From the NCBI RefSeq assembly GCF_003063455.1, contig NZ_NESN01000001.1, positions 496,001-560,000 of the forward strand: DNA of 64,000 bases, given 5' to 3'. The notes below the pieces were generated by a model. That model was not told the DNA's origin, did no database searches, and was given only the letters and a program-made list of their open reading frames with translations. A program made the translations under genes and the position numbers. This document shows, in pieces, positions 1-9,309 of this stretch (positions are counted from its first letter, which is position 1; the number at the start of each line of letters is the position of its first letter). The DNA is from Limnohabitans parvus II-B4. GTDB taxonomy: Bacteria; Pseudomonadota; Gammaproteobacteria; Burkholderiales; Burkholderiaceae_C.

Positions 1-398
1 CGGCCTACTGGCTGACTGGCCTAGCCCCTGGGGAAATGAGCGCTCAACCCCAACTCAAATCGGGCCTGCAAGCCATCAGCTTTTTTGTTCTGGGCCTTTA
101 TTTCATTTGGTTTTGGCACCGTGGCCAGACTTTGGCTATGAAAACCTGGCGCATTGAAATCGTGGACGCCACGGGCGACCGATTGAGCCGCAAAACGGCA
201 TTGAAACGCTACATCGCCAGCTGGCTCTGGTTCATCCCGCCTGTTGCAGCGACGGCCCCTTTCCACTTGCCTGCCATCGAAGTCGGCCTGCTCACCGTGG
301 GGTGGGTGCTTGTTTGGGCTTTGCTCAGCCGCTTCCACCCTGATCGACAGTTTTGGCACGATGCCTGGGCTGGAACCCGACTCATTTCAGTGGACTAA
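1..398 (+). CDS. RDD family membrane protein (5' end outside window)
   Basis: The reading frame is open to the left edge of the window, so the true start lies upstream; the first internal Met is at 36. The visible part has the RDD-family pattern: a hydrophobic helix ending in YFIWFWHRGQTLAMKTW, the basic/polar stretch RLSRKTALKRY, then two more membrane segments and the end motif FWHDAWAGTRL. RDD proteins are small inner-membrane proteins of mostly unknown, possibly transport-related, function. It ends 21 nt before dgkA on the same strand, so the two may be cotranscribed. Family call is by motif recognition; no specific function can be assigned. Confidence 0.8.
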   Translation, partial: AYWLTGLAPGEMSAQPQLKSGLQAISFFVLGLYFIWFWHRGQTLAMKTWRIEIVDATGDRLSRKTALKRYIASWLWFIPPVAATAPFHLPAIEVGLLTVGWVLVWALLSRFHPDRQFWHDAWAGTRLISVD

Positions 399-419
399 GC
401 TGCGTCCACCCCGACCGAT

Positions 420-824
420 ATGCCCCAAAACACGACATCTCCAACCCAAGAGGTCAACCCTCAAAAAGCACGCAAAGGCCTGAACCGCATCTTGCATGCG
501 GGGGGCTATTCCATCCAGGGCCTTCGCGCTGGATGGGGCGAAACCGCCTTTCGCCAAGAAGCCATCCTGGCCATGCCCTTGGTGCCGCTGGCTTTCTGGC
601 TGGGTCAAAGCTGGGTCGAAACCGCCCTGCTGGCCGGATCGGTTTTGCTGGTCATGATCGTGGAATTGCTCAACACCTGTGTGGAGTCGGCCATCGACCG
701 CATCGGACCCGAATGGCATGACCTGTCCAAACGCGCCAAAGACATGGGCAGCGCCGCGGTCTTGCTCAGCTTGCTGCTGTGCGCCGGGGTGTGGCTGGGC
801 GCACTTTGGCATCGATTCGCCTGA
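420..824 (+). CDS. dgkA: Diacylglycerol kinase, prokaryotic DgkA type
   Basis: A 134-residue integral membrane enzyme that phosphorylates diacylglycerol with ATP to phosphatidic acid, recycling lipid by-products of envelope synthesis. The signature ELLNTCVESAIDRIG lies at residues 82-96, with Glu82 and Glu89 at the positions of the E. coli active-site acids Glu69 and Glu76; GETAFRQE (40-47) and RAKDMGSAAVL (105-115) also match the family. Three hydrophobic helices follow an amphipathic N-terminus, as in the trimeric E. coli enzyme (122 aa). It sits between an RDD protein and a LOG protein on the same strand; the LOG start follows 5 nt after its stop, which suggests cotranscription. Confidence 0.95.
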   Translation: MPQNTTSPTQEVNPQKARKGLNRILHAGGYSIQGLRAGWGETAFRQEAILAMPLVPLAFWLGQSWVETALLAGSVLLVMIVELLNTCVESAIDRIGPEWHDLSKRAKDMGSAAVLLSLLLCAGVWLGALWHRFA

Positions 825-829
825 CCCAC

Positions 830-1438
830 ATGACGACCATGACCACGCCTCAAACTTCTCCCGCGTTCTCGGTCTGCGTCTACTGCGGCTCCAAACCCGG
901 CAACAAGCCTGAATTTGCGCAAATTGCGGTGCAAGTGGGCACCTGGATCGGCACGCATGGTGGTCAATTGGTCTATGGTGGCGGGCGCAACGGCCTGATG
1001 GGCTTGGTGGCCGAAGCCACGATGGCGGCTGGCGGCACGGTGGTCGGCATCATCCCGACCGCCTTGGTCGAAAAGGAATGGGCACACCACGGTTGCACCG
1101 AGCTGCATGTGGTGGACACCATGCACGAGCGCAAGCGCCTGATGGCCGACAAGGCCGATGCATTTTTGGCCCTGCCCGGCGGCATTGGCACGTTTGAAGA
1201 GTTGTTCGAAGTCTGGACCTGGCGCCAGCTGGGCTACCACGACAAACCCGTGGGCATTTTGAACAGCCTGGGCTATTACGACGGCCTGATGGGCTTCATT
1301 GGCCAGGTGGTACAAGACGGCTTCATGGCCGATTGGCAAACCGAACTGGTGACTCTGGGCACCGAGCCCGAAGCGTTGTTACAAGCATTGGTGCAAAAGG
1401 CTGGCTTTTCTCCCGGCGCCAAAGTCGAACTGCTCTGA
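830..1438 (+). CDS. LOG family protein (TIGR00730, lysine decarboxylase-like fold)
   Basis: A 202-residue protein of the LOG/TIGR00730 family, members of which include cytokinin riboside phosphoribohydrolases and nucleotide hydrolases. The diagnostic PGGIGTFEELFE phosphate-binding motif and the preceding MHERKRLM are present, and the N-terminus VCVYCGSKPGN is typical. I start it at the ATG at 830, six bases after the dgkA stop; a second in-frame ATG at 839 is equally possible, and the frame opens further upstream inside dgkA. Substrate in this organism is unknown; PpnN-like nucleotide hydrolysis or cytokinin activation is family knowledge, not shown by the sequence. Confidence 0.9.
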   Translation: MTTMTTPQTSPAFSVCVYCGSKPGNKPEFAQIAVQVGTWIGTHGGQLVYGGGRNGLMGLVAEATMAAGGTVVGIIPTALVEKEWAHHGCTELHVVDTMHERKRLMADKADAFLALPGGIGTFEELFEVWTWRQLGYHDKPVGILNSLGYYDGLMGFIGQVVQDGFMADWQTELVTLGTEPEALLQALVQKAGFSPGAKVELL

Positions 1439-1456
1439 TCGACTGTGGGGGGGTGT

Positions 1457-1506
1457 GCCCCACAAGCCCTCGCCTCACATATTTGGTGCGGGCCCGCTTG
1501 TGGGGC
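1457..1506. repeat. Inverted repeat between convergent genes
   Basis: GCCCCACAAGC at 1457-1467 is the exact reverse complement of GCTTGTGGGGC at 1496-1506, with a 28-nt loop. It lies in the 83-nt space between the convergent LOG gene and glnB, so a hairpin acting on transcripts from either side is possible, but there is no T-run. Function is inference. Confidence 0.4.
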
Positions 1507-1521
1507 CCTGCACCACTCCAT

Positions 1522-1893
<372 letters not shown>

Positions 1894-3567
1894 TCAGGCG
1901 CGAAACTTGTTAGTCATAGGATAACGCCAATCCTTGCCAAAACTGCGGTGCGTCACGCGAATCCCCACCGGAGATTGACGCCGTTTGTATTCGTTGAGCT
2001 TGATGAGGCGCGTGACCTTCTCCACATCGGCCCGCTCAAAGCCATCGGCAATCAGCGCTTCCACGCCCTCGTCGTTTTCCATGTAGCGCTGGATGATCGC
2101 GTCCAGCACCTCGTAAGCGGGCAGGCTGTCCTGGTCTTTCTGGTCGGGGCGCAGCTCGGCACTGGGTGGCCGGGTGATGATGCGCTCGGGGATGGGCTCG
2201 CTGCCCGTGCCATACGGGTCATTCAGGTTGCGCCAGCGGGCCAGGTCAAACACGCGGGTCTTGACCACGTCCTTGATGACCGCAAAACCGCCCGCCATGT
2301 CGCCATACAGCGTGCAGTAACCCGTGGCCATTTCGCTCTTGTTGCCGGTGGTCAGCACAATGGCCCCGGTCTTGTTGGACAAGGCCATGAGCAGCGTGCC
2401 GCGAATGCGGGCCTGGATGTTCTCTTCGGTCGTGTCTTCTTTCAGCCCTTCAAACTGCGACGACAAGGCCTGCTTGAAGCCGTCAAACAAGGGTGCAATC
2501 GAGATTTCGTCATAGCGCACATTCAGGCGCTTGACCATGTCGCGCGAGTCGATCCAGCTGATGTCGGCCGTGTAGGGCGAAGGCATCATCACCGCGTGAA
2601 TCTTGTCGGCTCCGATCGCGTCCACCGCAATCGCCAGCACCAGCGCCGAATCGATGCCGCCCGACAGGCCCAAAATCGCACCCTTGAAACCGTTTTTGTC
2701 CAAATAGTCGCGCACGCCCAGCACCAGCGCGTCCCACAACTCGGCATCGGGCGTGGCCAAAGGCACCAGGGCATCGGCCCCGGCGGTCAAGTCCACACCC
2801 TGCGGGCTGCGCTCGGCTTGCACCGCCAAGTCGGACTCGCGAAAGCCTTCGGCCCGAGCCACCACTTGGCCTTGGGCATTCAGCGCAAACGAGCGCCCTT
2901 CAAAAATCACCTCGTCCTGGCCACCCACCAAATGCGCGTAAATCAAAGGCAAACCGCAATCGGCCACCCGCTCACGCATGCGCTGTTCGCGCTCGGCGCC
3001 CTTGCCCGCATGGAAAGGCGAGGCGTTCAGCACCGCCAGTACTTGCGCCCCAGCGTCACGCGCCAGGCGGGCAGGCTCGTCAAACCAAGCGTCTTCGCAA
3101 ATCAGCAGGCCCACTTTGACGCCATCGACCTCGAACACCCCCACGCCTTGGCCGGGCGTGAAGTAACGGCGCTCGTCAAACACCTGGTAGTTGGGCAGCT
3201 CGCGCTTGTCGTAGTGCGCGACCACCTGGCCCTCGCACAGCACCGATGCGCGGTTGTGGCGGCGCGTCACCGCCACGCTGCGGGTGCGCAAGCCACCACC
3301 TTCGGGGTGACCCACCACCACATGCAAGCCTTTTAACCCGGCCAGTTCGCGGGCCACCGTTTTCAAGGCATCATCGCAGGCGTCAATGAAGGCCGGGCGA
3401 AGCAAGAGGTCTTCAGCGGCGTAGCCGCAAATCGACAACTCGGGCGTGACCAGCAAGCGTGCGCCATCGGCATAGGCACGATTGGCGGCGTCGATGATTT
3501 TGCGGGCATTGCCCGGCATGTCACCGACGACAAAGTTGAGCTGGGCCACACGAATTTGGAGAGTCAT
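1894..3567 (-). CDS. nadE: Glutamine-dependent NAD+ synthetase
   Basis: A 557-residue two-domain enzyme that amidates nicotinic acid adenine dinucleotide to NAD+ using ammonia channelled from glutamine. The N-terminal nitrilase-type glutaminase domain shows the Glu-Lys-Cys triad in VTPELSICGY, YDKRELPNY and GLLICEDAWF. The C-terminal synthetase domain has the PP-loop LGLSGGIDSALVLAIA near residue 300 and TTGNKSEMATGYCTLYGD. The start MTLQIRVAQLNFVVGD is the usual one for this family. It is transcribed ahead of glnB and is divergent from the FemAB-like gene. Confidence 0.96.
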   Translation of the reverse strand: MTLQIRVAQLNFVVGDMPGNARKIIDAANRAYADGARLLVTPELSICGYAAEDLLLRPAFIDACDDALKTVARELAGLKGLHVVVGHPEGGGLRTRSVAVTRRHNRASVLCEGQVVAHYDKRELPNYQVFDERRYFTPGQGVGVFEVDGVKVGLLICEDAWFDEPARLARDAGAQVLAVLNASPFHAGKGAEREQRMRERVADCGLPLIYAHLVGGQDEVIFEGRSFALNAQGQVVARAEGFRESDLAVQAERSPQGVDLTAGADALVPLATPDAELWDALVLGVRDYLDKNGFKGAILGLSGGIDSALVLAIAVDAIGADKIHAVMMPSPYTADISWIDSRDMVKRLNVRYDEISIAPLFDGFKQALSSQFEGLKEDTTEENIQARIRGTLLMALSNKTGAIVLTTGNKSEMATGYCTLYGDMAGGFAVIKDVVKTRVFDLARWRNLNDPYGTGSEPIPERIITRPPSAELRPDQKDQDSLPAYEVLDAIIQRYMENDEGVEALIADGFERADVEKVTRLIKLNEYKRRQSPVGIRVTHRSFGKDWRYPMTNKFRA

Positions 3568-3583
3568 ACAGGTGCTGGAAAAT

Positions 3584-4759
3584 GTGAGCTTGAATTATGT
3601 CACCCGGGTGCAGGATGACTTGGGCGGCATCGAGCCCCGCGTCTGGGACGGCCTGCTCGCGAAGCAAGACGCACCAAGCCCCTTCATGCAGCATGCCTAT
3701 TTGTCGGCCATGCAGACCAGTCAATCGGCCGCGCCCGAGACCGGCTGGACGCTGCAAGTCATCAGCCTGTGGCGCGGCACCCCGCAAGGCGATGTGTTGG
3801 CCGCTGCCTGCCCGCTCTACATCAAGGCCCATTCCCGCGGCGAATACGTCTTTGACCACGCCTGGGCCGATGCCTACGAACGTCACGGCCTGGCTTATTA
3901 CCCCAAAGCGCTGGTCGCACCCCCCTTCACCCCCGTGCCCGGCAGCCGCTTGCTGGCCGAGTCCGACGCTGCCCGCCAAGCCCTGCTGGCGACCTTGTTG
4001 GAACTTTGCCAAACCAACGACATCCCGTCCCTGCACATTTTGTTTGCCAGCCCACAAGACCTGCAGGCCTGCGAACAGGCCGGTTTGCTGCAACGCGGCC
4101 AGGTGCAATTCCACTGGCAAAACCAGGGTTGGCGCGACTTCGATGAATTTTTGAGCAGCCTGAACCAAGAAAAGCGCAAAAAAATCCGTCAAGAGCGTCG
4201 CAAAGTGCACGAGGCGGGTGTGACGTTTCGCGCCGTGCGTGGCCCCGACATGACGGAAGGCGACTGGGCGCTGCTGCTGCGCTGCTACCAGCAAACCTAT
4301 TGGGAACACGGCAACGCGCCCTATTTGACCCCGGCGTTTTTCGAAGCCATGCGCACCGACATGGCGGCAAACTGGTTGCTGTTTGTGGCCGAACACGAGG
4401 CACAAGCCATCGGCATCAGCCTGATCGGCCTGCACCTGAACGCCGAAGGCCAGCCCGAAGTGGCCTACGGGCGCTACTGGGGAGCTCTGGCGCGGGTGGA
4501 CTGCCTGCACTTTGAGGCCTGCTACTACCAGCCAATCGAGTGGTGCATCGCCAATGGCGTCCAGCGTTTTGAAGGGGGCGCCCAAGGTGAGCACAAAATG
4601 GCCCGCGCCCTGCTGCCCACCCCCACCCACAGCGCCCACTGGCTGGCGCACCCGGCGTTTTCAGAGGCGGTGGCACGGTTTTTGGAGCGGGAAAAAGCGG
4701 GGGTGGAGAACTATCTGGAAGCGCTGCACCAGCACTCGCCCCTGAAAAAGCCGCTGTGA
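3584..4759 (+). CDS. FemAB-like/DUF482 GNAT-fold protein (COG3146)
   Basis: About 391 residues of the COG3146/DUF482 group, often labelled peptidogalycan biosynthesis or GNAT-family protein. Recognisable blocks are FMQHAYLSAM near the N-terminus, the basic run LNQEKRKKIRQERRKV, WLLFVAEHEAQAIGISL, and the C-terminal VQRFEGGAQGEHKMARALLP. The start is uncertain: the frame is open back into nadE on the opposite strand; I chose the GTG at 3584 because GGAAA lies just upstream, with GTG 3572, TTG 3590 and GTG 3608 as alternatives. An acyl or aminoacyl transfer role is inferred from the fold; the substrate is unknown. Confidence 0.85.
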   Translation: MSLNYVTRVQDDLGGIEPRVWDGLLAKQDAPSPFMQHAYLSAMQTSQSAAPETGWTLQVISLWRGTPQGDVLAAACPLYIKAHSRGEYVFDHAWADAYERHGLAYYPKALVAPPFTPVPGSRLLAESDAARQALLATLLELCQTNDIPSLHILFASPQDLQACEQAGLLQRGQVQFHWQNQGWRDFDEFLSSLNQEKRKKIRQERRKVHEAGVTFRAVRGPDMTEGDWALLLRCYQQTYWEHGNAPYLTPAFFEAMRTDMAANWLLFVAEHEAQAIGISLIGLHLNAEGQPEVAYGRYWGALARVDCLHFEACYYQPIEWCIANGVQRFEGGAQGEHKMARALLPTPTHSAHWLAHPAFSEAVARFLEREKAGVENYLEALHQHSPLKKPL

Positions 4760-4849
4760 AGGAAGCCCCATGAAAACGCCTGCGCGGCGCAAACCGGGCA
4801 GGCGTTTTGGAGGGCAAGGGCTTGCAAGGCAAGCCCTTGAATCAGGCGA

Positions 4850-5380
4850 TCAAGCCTTGTTGTAGTTGGCGATGCCGTCCATCAGTTCCTTGGCGGCAGA
4901 CTCCACACCTTCCCAGCCTTTGACCTTGACCCACTTGCCTTTTTCGAGGTCTTTGTAGTGCTCAAAGAAGTGGGCGATTTGCTTGAGTTGCAGCTCATGG
5001 ACATCGTCCAAGGACTTGATGTTGGCGTAAATAGGCAAGATTTTTTCAGTGGGAACGGCCAGCACTTTGCCGTCCATGCCGCCTTCGTCTTCCATCAGCA
5101 AGATGCCAATGGCGCGGCAAGGCACAACCACGCCGGGTGGCAATGGGAAAGGCGTCATCACCAAAACGTCGACCGGGTCGCCGTCACCCGCGATGGTTTG
5201 GGGCACATAACCGTAGTTGGTCGGGTAGTGCATGGCGGTGCCCATGAAGCGGTCCACAAACAAAGCGCCGGACTCTTTGTCCACTTCGTACTTGATCGGA
5301 TCGGCGTTCATCGGGATTTCGATGATCACGTTGAAGGCTTCAGGCACTTTGCTGCCAGGGGTGACTTTGTTCAGTGACAT
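4850..5380 (-). CDS. ppa: Inorganic pyrophosphatase, family I
   Basis: A 176-residue soluble enzyme hydrolysing pyrophosphate to two phosphates, which drives biosynthetic reactions forward. The family I signature DGDPVDVLVMTPFPL is present, as are YPTNYGYVPQT and the later acidic cluster ending DDVHELQLKQIAHFFEHYKDLEKG. I use the ATG at 5380 (MSLNKVTPGSK); the open frame extends 22 codons upstream but that segment is unlike the family. Length matches E. coli Ppa (175-176 aa). It stands alone, convergent with the FemAB-like gene. Confidence 0.95.
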   Translation of the reverse strand: MSLNKVTPGSKVPEAFNVIIEIPMNADPIKYEVDKESGALFVDRFMGTAMHYPTNYGYVPQTIAGDGDPVDVLVMTPFPLPPGVVVPCRAIGILLMEDEGGMDGKVLAVPTEKILPIYANIKSLDDVHELQLKQIAHFFEHYKDLEKGKWVKVKGWEGVESAAKELMDGIANYNKA

Positions 5381-5546
5381 GGTGTCTCGTTGGAAAAGTT
5401 GAGAAAAAACGGAAATCCTAGGGATTAACCCCGATTTTACTTTCACAGGGCTTGCGCCCAGTCCAGCTGGACCCCAGCTGACCCCTTTGAAGCTGTTTCT
5501 GGCGTGATTTCCAAATGCCGCCAGCGGATCACAATCCCCCTAGCAA

Positions 5547-5903
5547 CTGAACTTCATCGCCAACCAATCCGCTCCAGCCCTGGCGGGGCAAACCATCGAT
5601 GTGTTCGACCCGTCTGATGGGCAGGTGTTTGAGCAGATCCCGCGCAGTCAGGCGGCCGATATCGACCAGGCCGCACAAGCAGCACGCGCCGCCTTCAACG
5701 GACCGTGGGGCTTTGGCTGCTGGCAACGCCTGCGTGGTCAAACCCGCCGAAGACGCGTGCCTGAGCCCGATCCGCGTGGCGCAGGTGGCGGGGTGGAGTT
5801 GCCGTTTGGCGGCGTCAAGTCATCCGGCTACGGGCGCGAAAATGGCTTTGAGGCCCTGCTGGGCTCCACGACCCTCAAGACCGTGGCGATGGCCCACGGT
5901 TAA
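5547..5903 (+). pseudogene. Aldehyde dehydrogenase remnant with two internal deletions
   Basis: Three pieces of an NAD-dependent aldehyde dehydrogenase are joined in about 357 nt. Piece one (5550-5712) encodes FIANQSAPALAGQTID followed by the N-terminal FDPSDGQVFEQ block up to AAFNGPWG. Piece two, in the next frame (about 5713-5790), encodes ALAAGNACVVKPAEDA, normally found some 100 residues later. Piece three, back in the first frame (about 5791-5903), encodes ELPFGGVKSSGYGREN and the C-terminus. The catalytic Cys and Glu segments are missing and the original start appears to be CTG. A full-length ALDH has about 480-500 residues, so this is a dead gene shortened by at least two deletions. 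Confidence 0.85.
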
Positions 5904-5919
5904 AAAAAGCAAAAGGCAT

Positions 5920-6115
5920 GGATGCCCGATCAGGTCGGGCATGACACGGCCCCTTTTGATCCTGACAAACGGCCCCTTTTGCGCCTGACTCACGGCCCCT
6001 TTTGTCATACCCGCGAACGCGGGTATCCATACACGACCCCTTTTGTCATACCCGCGAACGCGGGTATCCATGGCAGTCGGAGGCCTGGCCCCCGATCAAG
6101 TCGGGCATGACAAAA
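5920..6115. repeat. Cluster of intergenic palindromic repeats
   Basis: TGCCCGA-tcagg-TCGGGCA (about 5922-5942) forms a hairpin, and a second version CCCGA-tcaag-TCGGG occurs at 6091-6105. Between them is a tandem duplication of about 42 nt (5991-6032 and 6033-6074), each copy holding ATACCCGC-gaac-GCGGGTAT. Related elements recur at 46.1 kb and 53.2 kb in this window. They behave like REP/BIME-type dispersed palindromes and may also end transcription of the ALDH remnant; that role is inference. Confidence 0.75.
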
Positions 6116-6193
6116 CCCGGGCGCGGCTGACATGGCCCTTGGCTTGACCCCTGCCCTCGCAGGGGGTGGGCAGTCGGGCACAATCAACCACCT

Positions 6194-7336
6194 ATGTCTG
6201 AACGCGTCATTCCGCTGGTTGACCAGCGCCACCCCAGCTTGCCTTTGCCTACCGTGTCAGCGGAGCAAGACCTGAGCGATCTACCCTTGGATGGCCTGCG
6301 ACGCCCCTTGACCGATTTGCGCATCAGCGTGACCGACCGCTGCAACTTCAGGTGCAGCTACTGCATGCCCAAGGAAGTCTTTGACAAGGACTACGCCTAC
6401 CTACCCCACAGCCACCTGCTGAGTTTTGAGGAAATCACCCGCATTGCCAGCGTGTTTGTGGGCCGGGGCGTGCGCAAAATTCGCCTGACCGGGGGCGAGC
6501 CCCTGCTGCGCAAGAACATCGAGATCCTGATCGAACAGCTGGCTGCCTTGCGCACGCCCGACGGCCAGCCGCTGGATTTGACGTTGACCACCAACGGCTC
6601 CCTGCTGGCCCGCAAGGCGCAAAGCCTGAAAGACGCCGGGTTGCAACGCGTGACGGTGAGCCTGGACGGACTGGACGACGCCATTTTCCGAAAAATGAAC
6701 GACGTGGACTTTCCGGTGGCCGATGTACTGGAAGGCATTGCGGCTGCGCAGGCAGCGGGCTTGGGGCCCATCAAGGTCAACATGGTGGTCAAGCGCGGCA
6801 CCAACGAGCACGAAATCTTGCCCATGGCCCGGCATTTCCGGGGCACAGGCATTGTGCTGCGCTTCATCGAATACATGGACGTAGGCGCGACCAACGGCTG
6901 GTGCATGGACGAGGTGCTGCCCAGCGCCGACGTGGTGCGGCTGCTGCAAACCGAGCTGCCGCTGGTGCAGCTGGACCCGTCTGCCCCCGGCGAAACCGCC
7001 GAGCGCTGGGGTTACGCCAATGCCCAGGGCGAATACGACCCGGCATTGGGCGAAGTCGGCGTCATCAGCAGCGTGACGCAGGCCTTTTGCGGCGACTGCA
7101 ACCGCGCCCGCCTGTCGACCGAAGGCCGCCTGTATTTGTGCCTGTTTGCCAGCCAGGGCTACGACCTGCGGCAGCTGCTGCGCGACACGGCCCAAAGCGA
7201 CGCTGCGCTGGCCGCCACGGTGGACGCCATCTGGCGCGGGCGCACAGACCAATACTCGGTGCTGCGCAGCCTGCGCGGGCCAGACACCGCCAGCGGCCCC
7301 GGCCGCCGGGTGGAAATGAGCTACATCGGAGGCTGA
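6194..7336 (+). CDS. moaA: GTP 3',8-cyclase (molybdenum cofactor step 1)
   Basis: A 380-residue radical SAM enzyme that converts GTP to 3',8-cyclo-dihydro-GTP, the first step of molybdopterin synthesis with MoaC. The SAM-binding cluster CxxxCxxC is at Cys50, Cys54 and Cys57 ([14 protein letters not shown]). The second, substrate-side 4Fe-4S cluster ligands are in [10 protein letters not shown] and LYLCLF near the C-terminus, and the protein ends with the functionally required Gly-Gly (YIGG). About 35 residues precede the usual core, a common betaproteobacterial extension. It heads a moaA-mobA-moeA operon; the stop and the mobA start are 5 nt apart. Confidence 0.97.
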   Translation: MSERVIPLVDQRHPSLPLPTVSAEQDLSDLPLDGLRRPLTDLRISVTDRCNFRCSYCMPKEVFDKDYAYLPHSHLLSFEEITRIASVFVGRGVRKIRLTGGEPLLRKNIEILIEQLAALRTPDGQPLDLTLTTNGSLLARKAQSLKDAGLQRVTVSLDGLDDAIFRKMNDVDFPVADVLEGIAAAQAAGLGPIKVNMVVKRGTNEHEILPMARHFRGTGIVLRFIEYMDVGATNGWCMDEVLPSADVVRLLQTELPLVQLDPSAPGETAERWGYANAQGEYDPALGEVGVISSVTQAFCGDCNRARLSTEGRLYLCLFASQGYDLRQLLRDTAQSDAALAATVDAIWRGRTDQYSVLRSLRGPDTASGPGRRVEMSYIGG

Positions 7337-7341
7337 ACGCC

Positions 7342-7965
7342 ATGAACGACAACACGCCAGGCATTACCGGCCTGATCCTCGCGGGCGGGCGCGGCTCGCG
7401 CATGGGCGGCACCGACAAAGGCCTGCAAAACTTCCACGGCCTGCCGCTGGCCTTGCAAACCCTGATGCGGCTGCAACTGCAAAGCACGCCACTGCAAGAA
7501 GTGCTGATCAACGCCAACCGCAACCTCGCCGCTTACGAATCGCTGGGCGTGCCTGTCTGGCCCGACAGCATCGACGGTTTCGCGGGGCCGCTGGCGGGCT
7601 TTCAGACGGGCTTGGAACGCTGCGAAACACCGCTCTTGCTGACCGTGCCGTGCGACACGCCCTTGTTTCCGCTCGATCTGGTCGAGCGACTGTACACGGC
7701 CATGAACGCGCAAGACGCCGACATCGCCATGGCCGCCGCGCCCGAGGCCGACGGCACGGTGCGCCCACAGCCTGTTTTTTGTCTGCTCAAAACAGACTTG
7801 CTCGAAAGTCTGGTCAAGTTCACCCAAGGCGGTGGCCGCAAGATCGACGCTTGGACGGGACAGCACCGCTGCGCCATCGTGCCCTTTGATTTGCCCGGCG
7901 ACAACGCCCAAGCCTTTGCCAACGCGAACACGCTGGCCGAACTGCAGCAGCTCGAATCCCTCTGA
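7342..7965 (+). CDS. mobA: Molybdenum cofactor guanylyltransferase
   Basis: A 207-residue nucleotidyltransferase that attaches GMP to Mo-molybdopterin to form the MGD cofactor used by DMSO-reductase family enzymes such as nitrate reductase. The N-terminal [20 protein letters not shown] is the GTP-binding signature, followed by [16 protein letters not shown] and [11 protein letters not shown] with the metal-binding Asp. The ATG at 7342 follows the moaA stop by 5 nt; longer open frames upstream overlap moaA and lack similarity. Its presence implies that the organism makes MGD-type rather than only MPT-type molybdoenzymes. Confidence 0.95.
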   Translation: MNDNTPGITGLILAGGRGSRMGGTDKGLQNFHGLPLALQTLMRLQLQSTPLQEVLINANRNLAAYESLGVPVWPDSIDGFAGPLAGFQTGLERCETPLLLTVPCDTPLFPLDLVERLYTAMNAQDADIAMAAAPEADGTVRPQPVFCLLKTDLLESLVKFTQGGGRKIDAWTGQHRCAIVPFDLPGDNAQAFANANTLAELQQLESL

Positions 7966-8001
7966 AGCACGTTGTCCAGCAACGACCGTGCCGACCTGAC
8001 C

Positions 8002-9288
8002 ATGACCACCCCCCTTAGCCTGAACGACATTGCCGAGCGCCTGCAAGGCTACGACCCGCAAGCCCTGTCGGCCCGGCATGTGAACGACTTTTTGGCCCAA
8101 CTGGTGCAACCCGTGCGCGAACAGGAGAGCGTGCCCCTGATGCAAGCACATGGTCGCATCTTGGCGCAAGACGTGGTCTCGCCCATCAGCGTGCCGCCAC
8201 ACGACAACTCGGCCATGGACGGTTACGCCTTTCGGGGCACGGAACTGCTGACGGACCGTCCCACCCGATTGACCGTGGTGGGCACCGCGTTTGCGGGCGC
8301 CGCCTGGCAAGGCACCGTGCAAAAAGGTGAATGCGTTCGCATCATGACCGGGGCCATCATGCCCGCAGGCTTGGACACCGTGGCCCCGCAAGAGCTGGTG
8401 AAGGTGGACGGCGACCAAGTGCAGATTCCGCCCGGCGTGCTGCAGGCGGGCGACAACCGCCGTCTGCTGGGCGAAGACCTGATGGCCGGGCAACCCGCCC
8501 TGCGAGCAGGCACGCGCCTCGCCCCCGCCGCCTGTGGGCTGCTGGCCAGTCTGGGTTTGCCCAGCGTCAGCGTGTGGCGCAGGCCCAAAGTGGCTTATTT
8601 TTCAACCGGTGACGAAATCCTGAGCCTGGGCGAAGCGCCCCGCGAAGGCGCGGTGTACGACAGCAACCGCTACACCGTGGCCGGCATGGTGCAGGCGCTG
8701 GGCTGCGAGTTGATCGACATGGGCGTGGTGCGCGACGAGCCTGCCGCGCTGGAGCAAGCTTTTGTAGATGCGGCTGCACAGGCCGACGCCATCATCACCA
8801 GCGGCGGCGTGAGCGTGGGCGAGGCCGACCACACCAAGGCCATGATGAAAAAACTGGGTGATGTGGCCTTTTGGCGCATCGCCATGCGCCCCGGCCGCCC
8901 CATGGCGGTGGGCCGCATCACGCAGGGGGAGCGCTCGGCTGTACTGTTTGGCTTGCCCGGCAACCCGGTGGCCGTCATGGTCACCTTTGCCGCTTTTGTG
9001 CGCCCCGCCTTGCAGCAGCTCATGGGCTGGCAAGCACCTGCCTTGCCCCTGCTCAAAGCCAAAAGCACCGAAGCGCTGCGCAAGAAGCCCGGCCGCACCG
9101 AATACCAGCGCGGCATCGTCAGCACCAACGCGGCGGGCGAATTGCAAGTGCGCATCACCGGCAACCAGGGCTCGGGCGTGCTCAGCTCCATGGTGCAAGC
9201 CAACGGCCTGATCGTGCTGGGCCATGCCCAAGGCAATGTGGCGGTGGGCGATGAGGTGGATGTGATGATGTTTGACGGGCACCTCTGA
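8002..9288 (+). CDS. moeA: Molybdopterin molybdenumtransferase
   Basis: A 428-residue enzyme that inserts molybdate into adenylylated molybdopterin. Family landmarks are PPHDNSAMDGYAFRG near residue 65, VRIMTGAIMPAGLDTV, the MoaB/Mog-like core YFSTGDEILSLGE with YDSNRYTVAGM, and ITSGGVSVGEADHTK, followed by LFGLPGNPVAVMVTF and a beta-barrel C-terminal domain. I use the ATG at 8002; the frame continues 10 codons upstream to a TTG without support. It is the last gene of the moaA-mobA-moeA operon, 36 nt after mobA. Confidence 0.96.
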   Translation: MTTPLSLNDIAERLQGYDPQALSARHVNDFLAQLVQPVREQESVPLMQAHGRILAQDVVSPISVPPHDNSAMDGYAFRGTELLTDRPTRLTVVGTAFAGAAWQGTVQKGECVRIMTGAIMPAGLDTVAPQELVKVDGDQVQIPPGVLQAGDNRRLLGEDLMAGQPALRAGTRLAPAACGLLASLGLPSVSVWRRPKVAYFSTGDEILSLGEAPREGAVYDSNRYTVAGMVQALGCELIDMGVVRDEPAALEQAFVDAAAQADAIITSGGVSVGEADHTKAMMKKLGDVAFWRIAMRPGRPMAVGRITQGERSAVLFGLPGNPVAVMVTFAAFVRPALQQLMGWQAPALPLLKAKSTEALRKKPGRTEYQRGIVSTNAAGELQVRITGNQGSGVLSSMVQANGLIVLGHAQGNVAVGDEVDVMMFDGHL

Positions 9289-9309
9289 AGACTGCGGCGC
9301 TGCCTACAT

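Noticed and set aside
5601..5903. Intact 100-residue gene
   Set aside because: Its two ends match distant parts of aldehyde dehydrogenase and its middle is out of frame, so it is part of a pseudogene.
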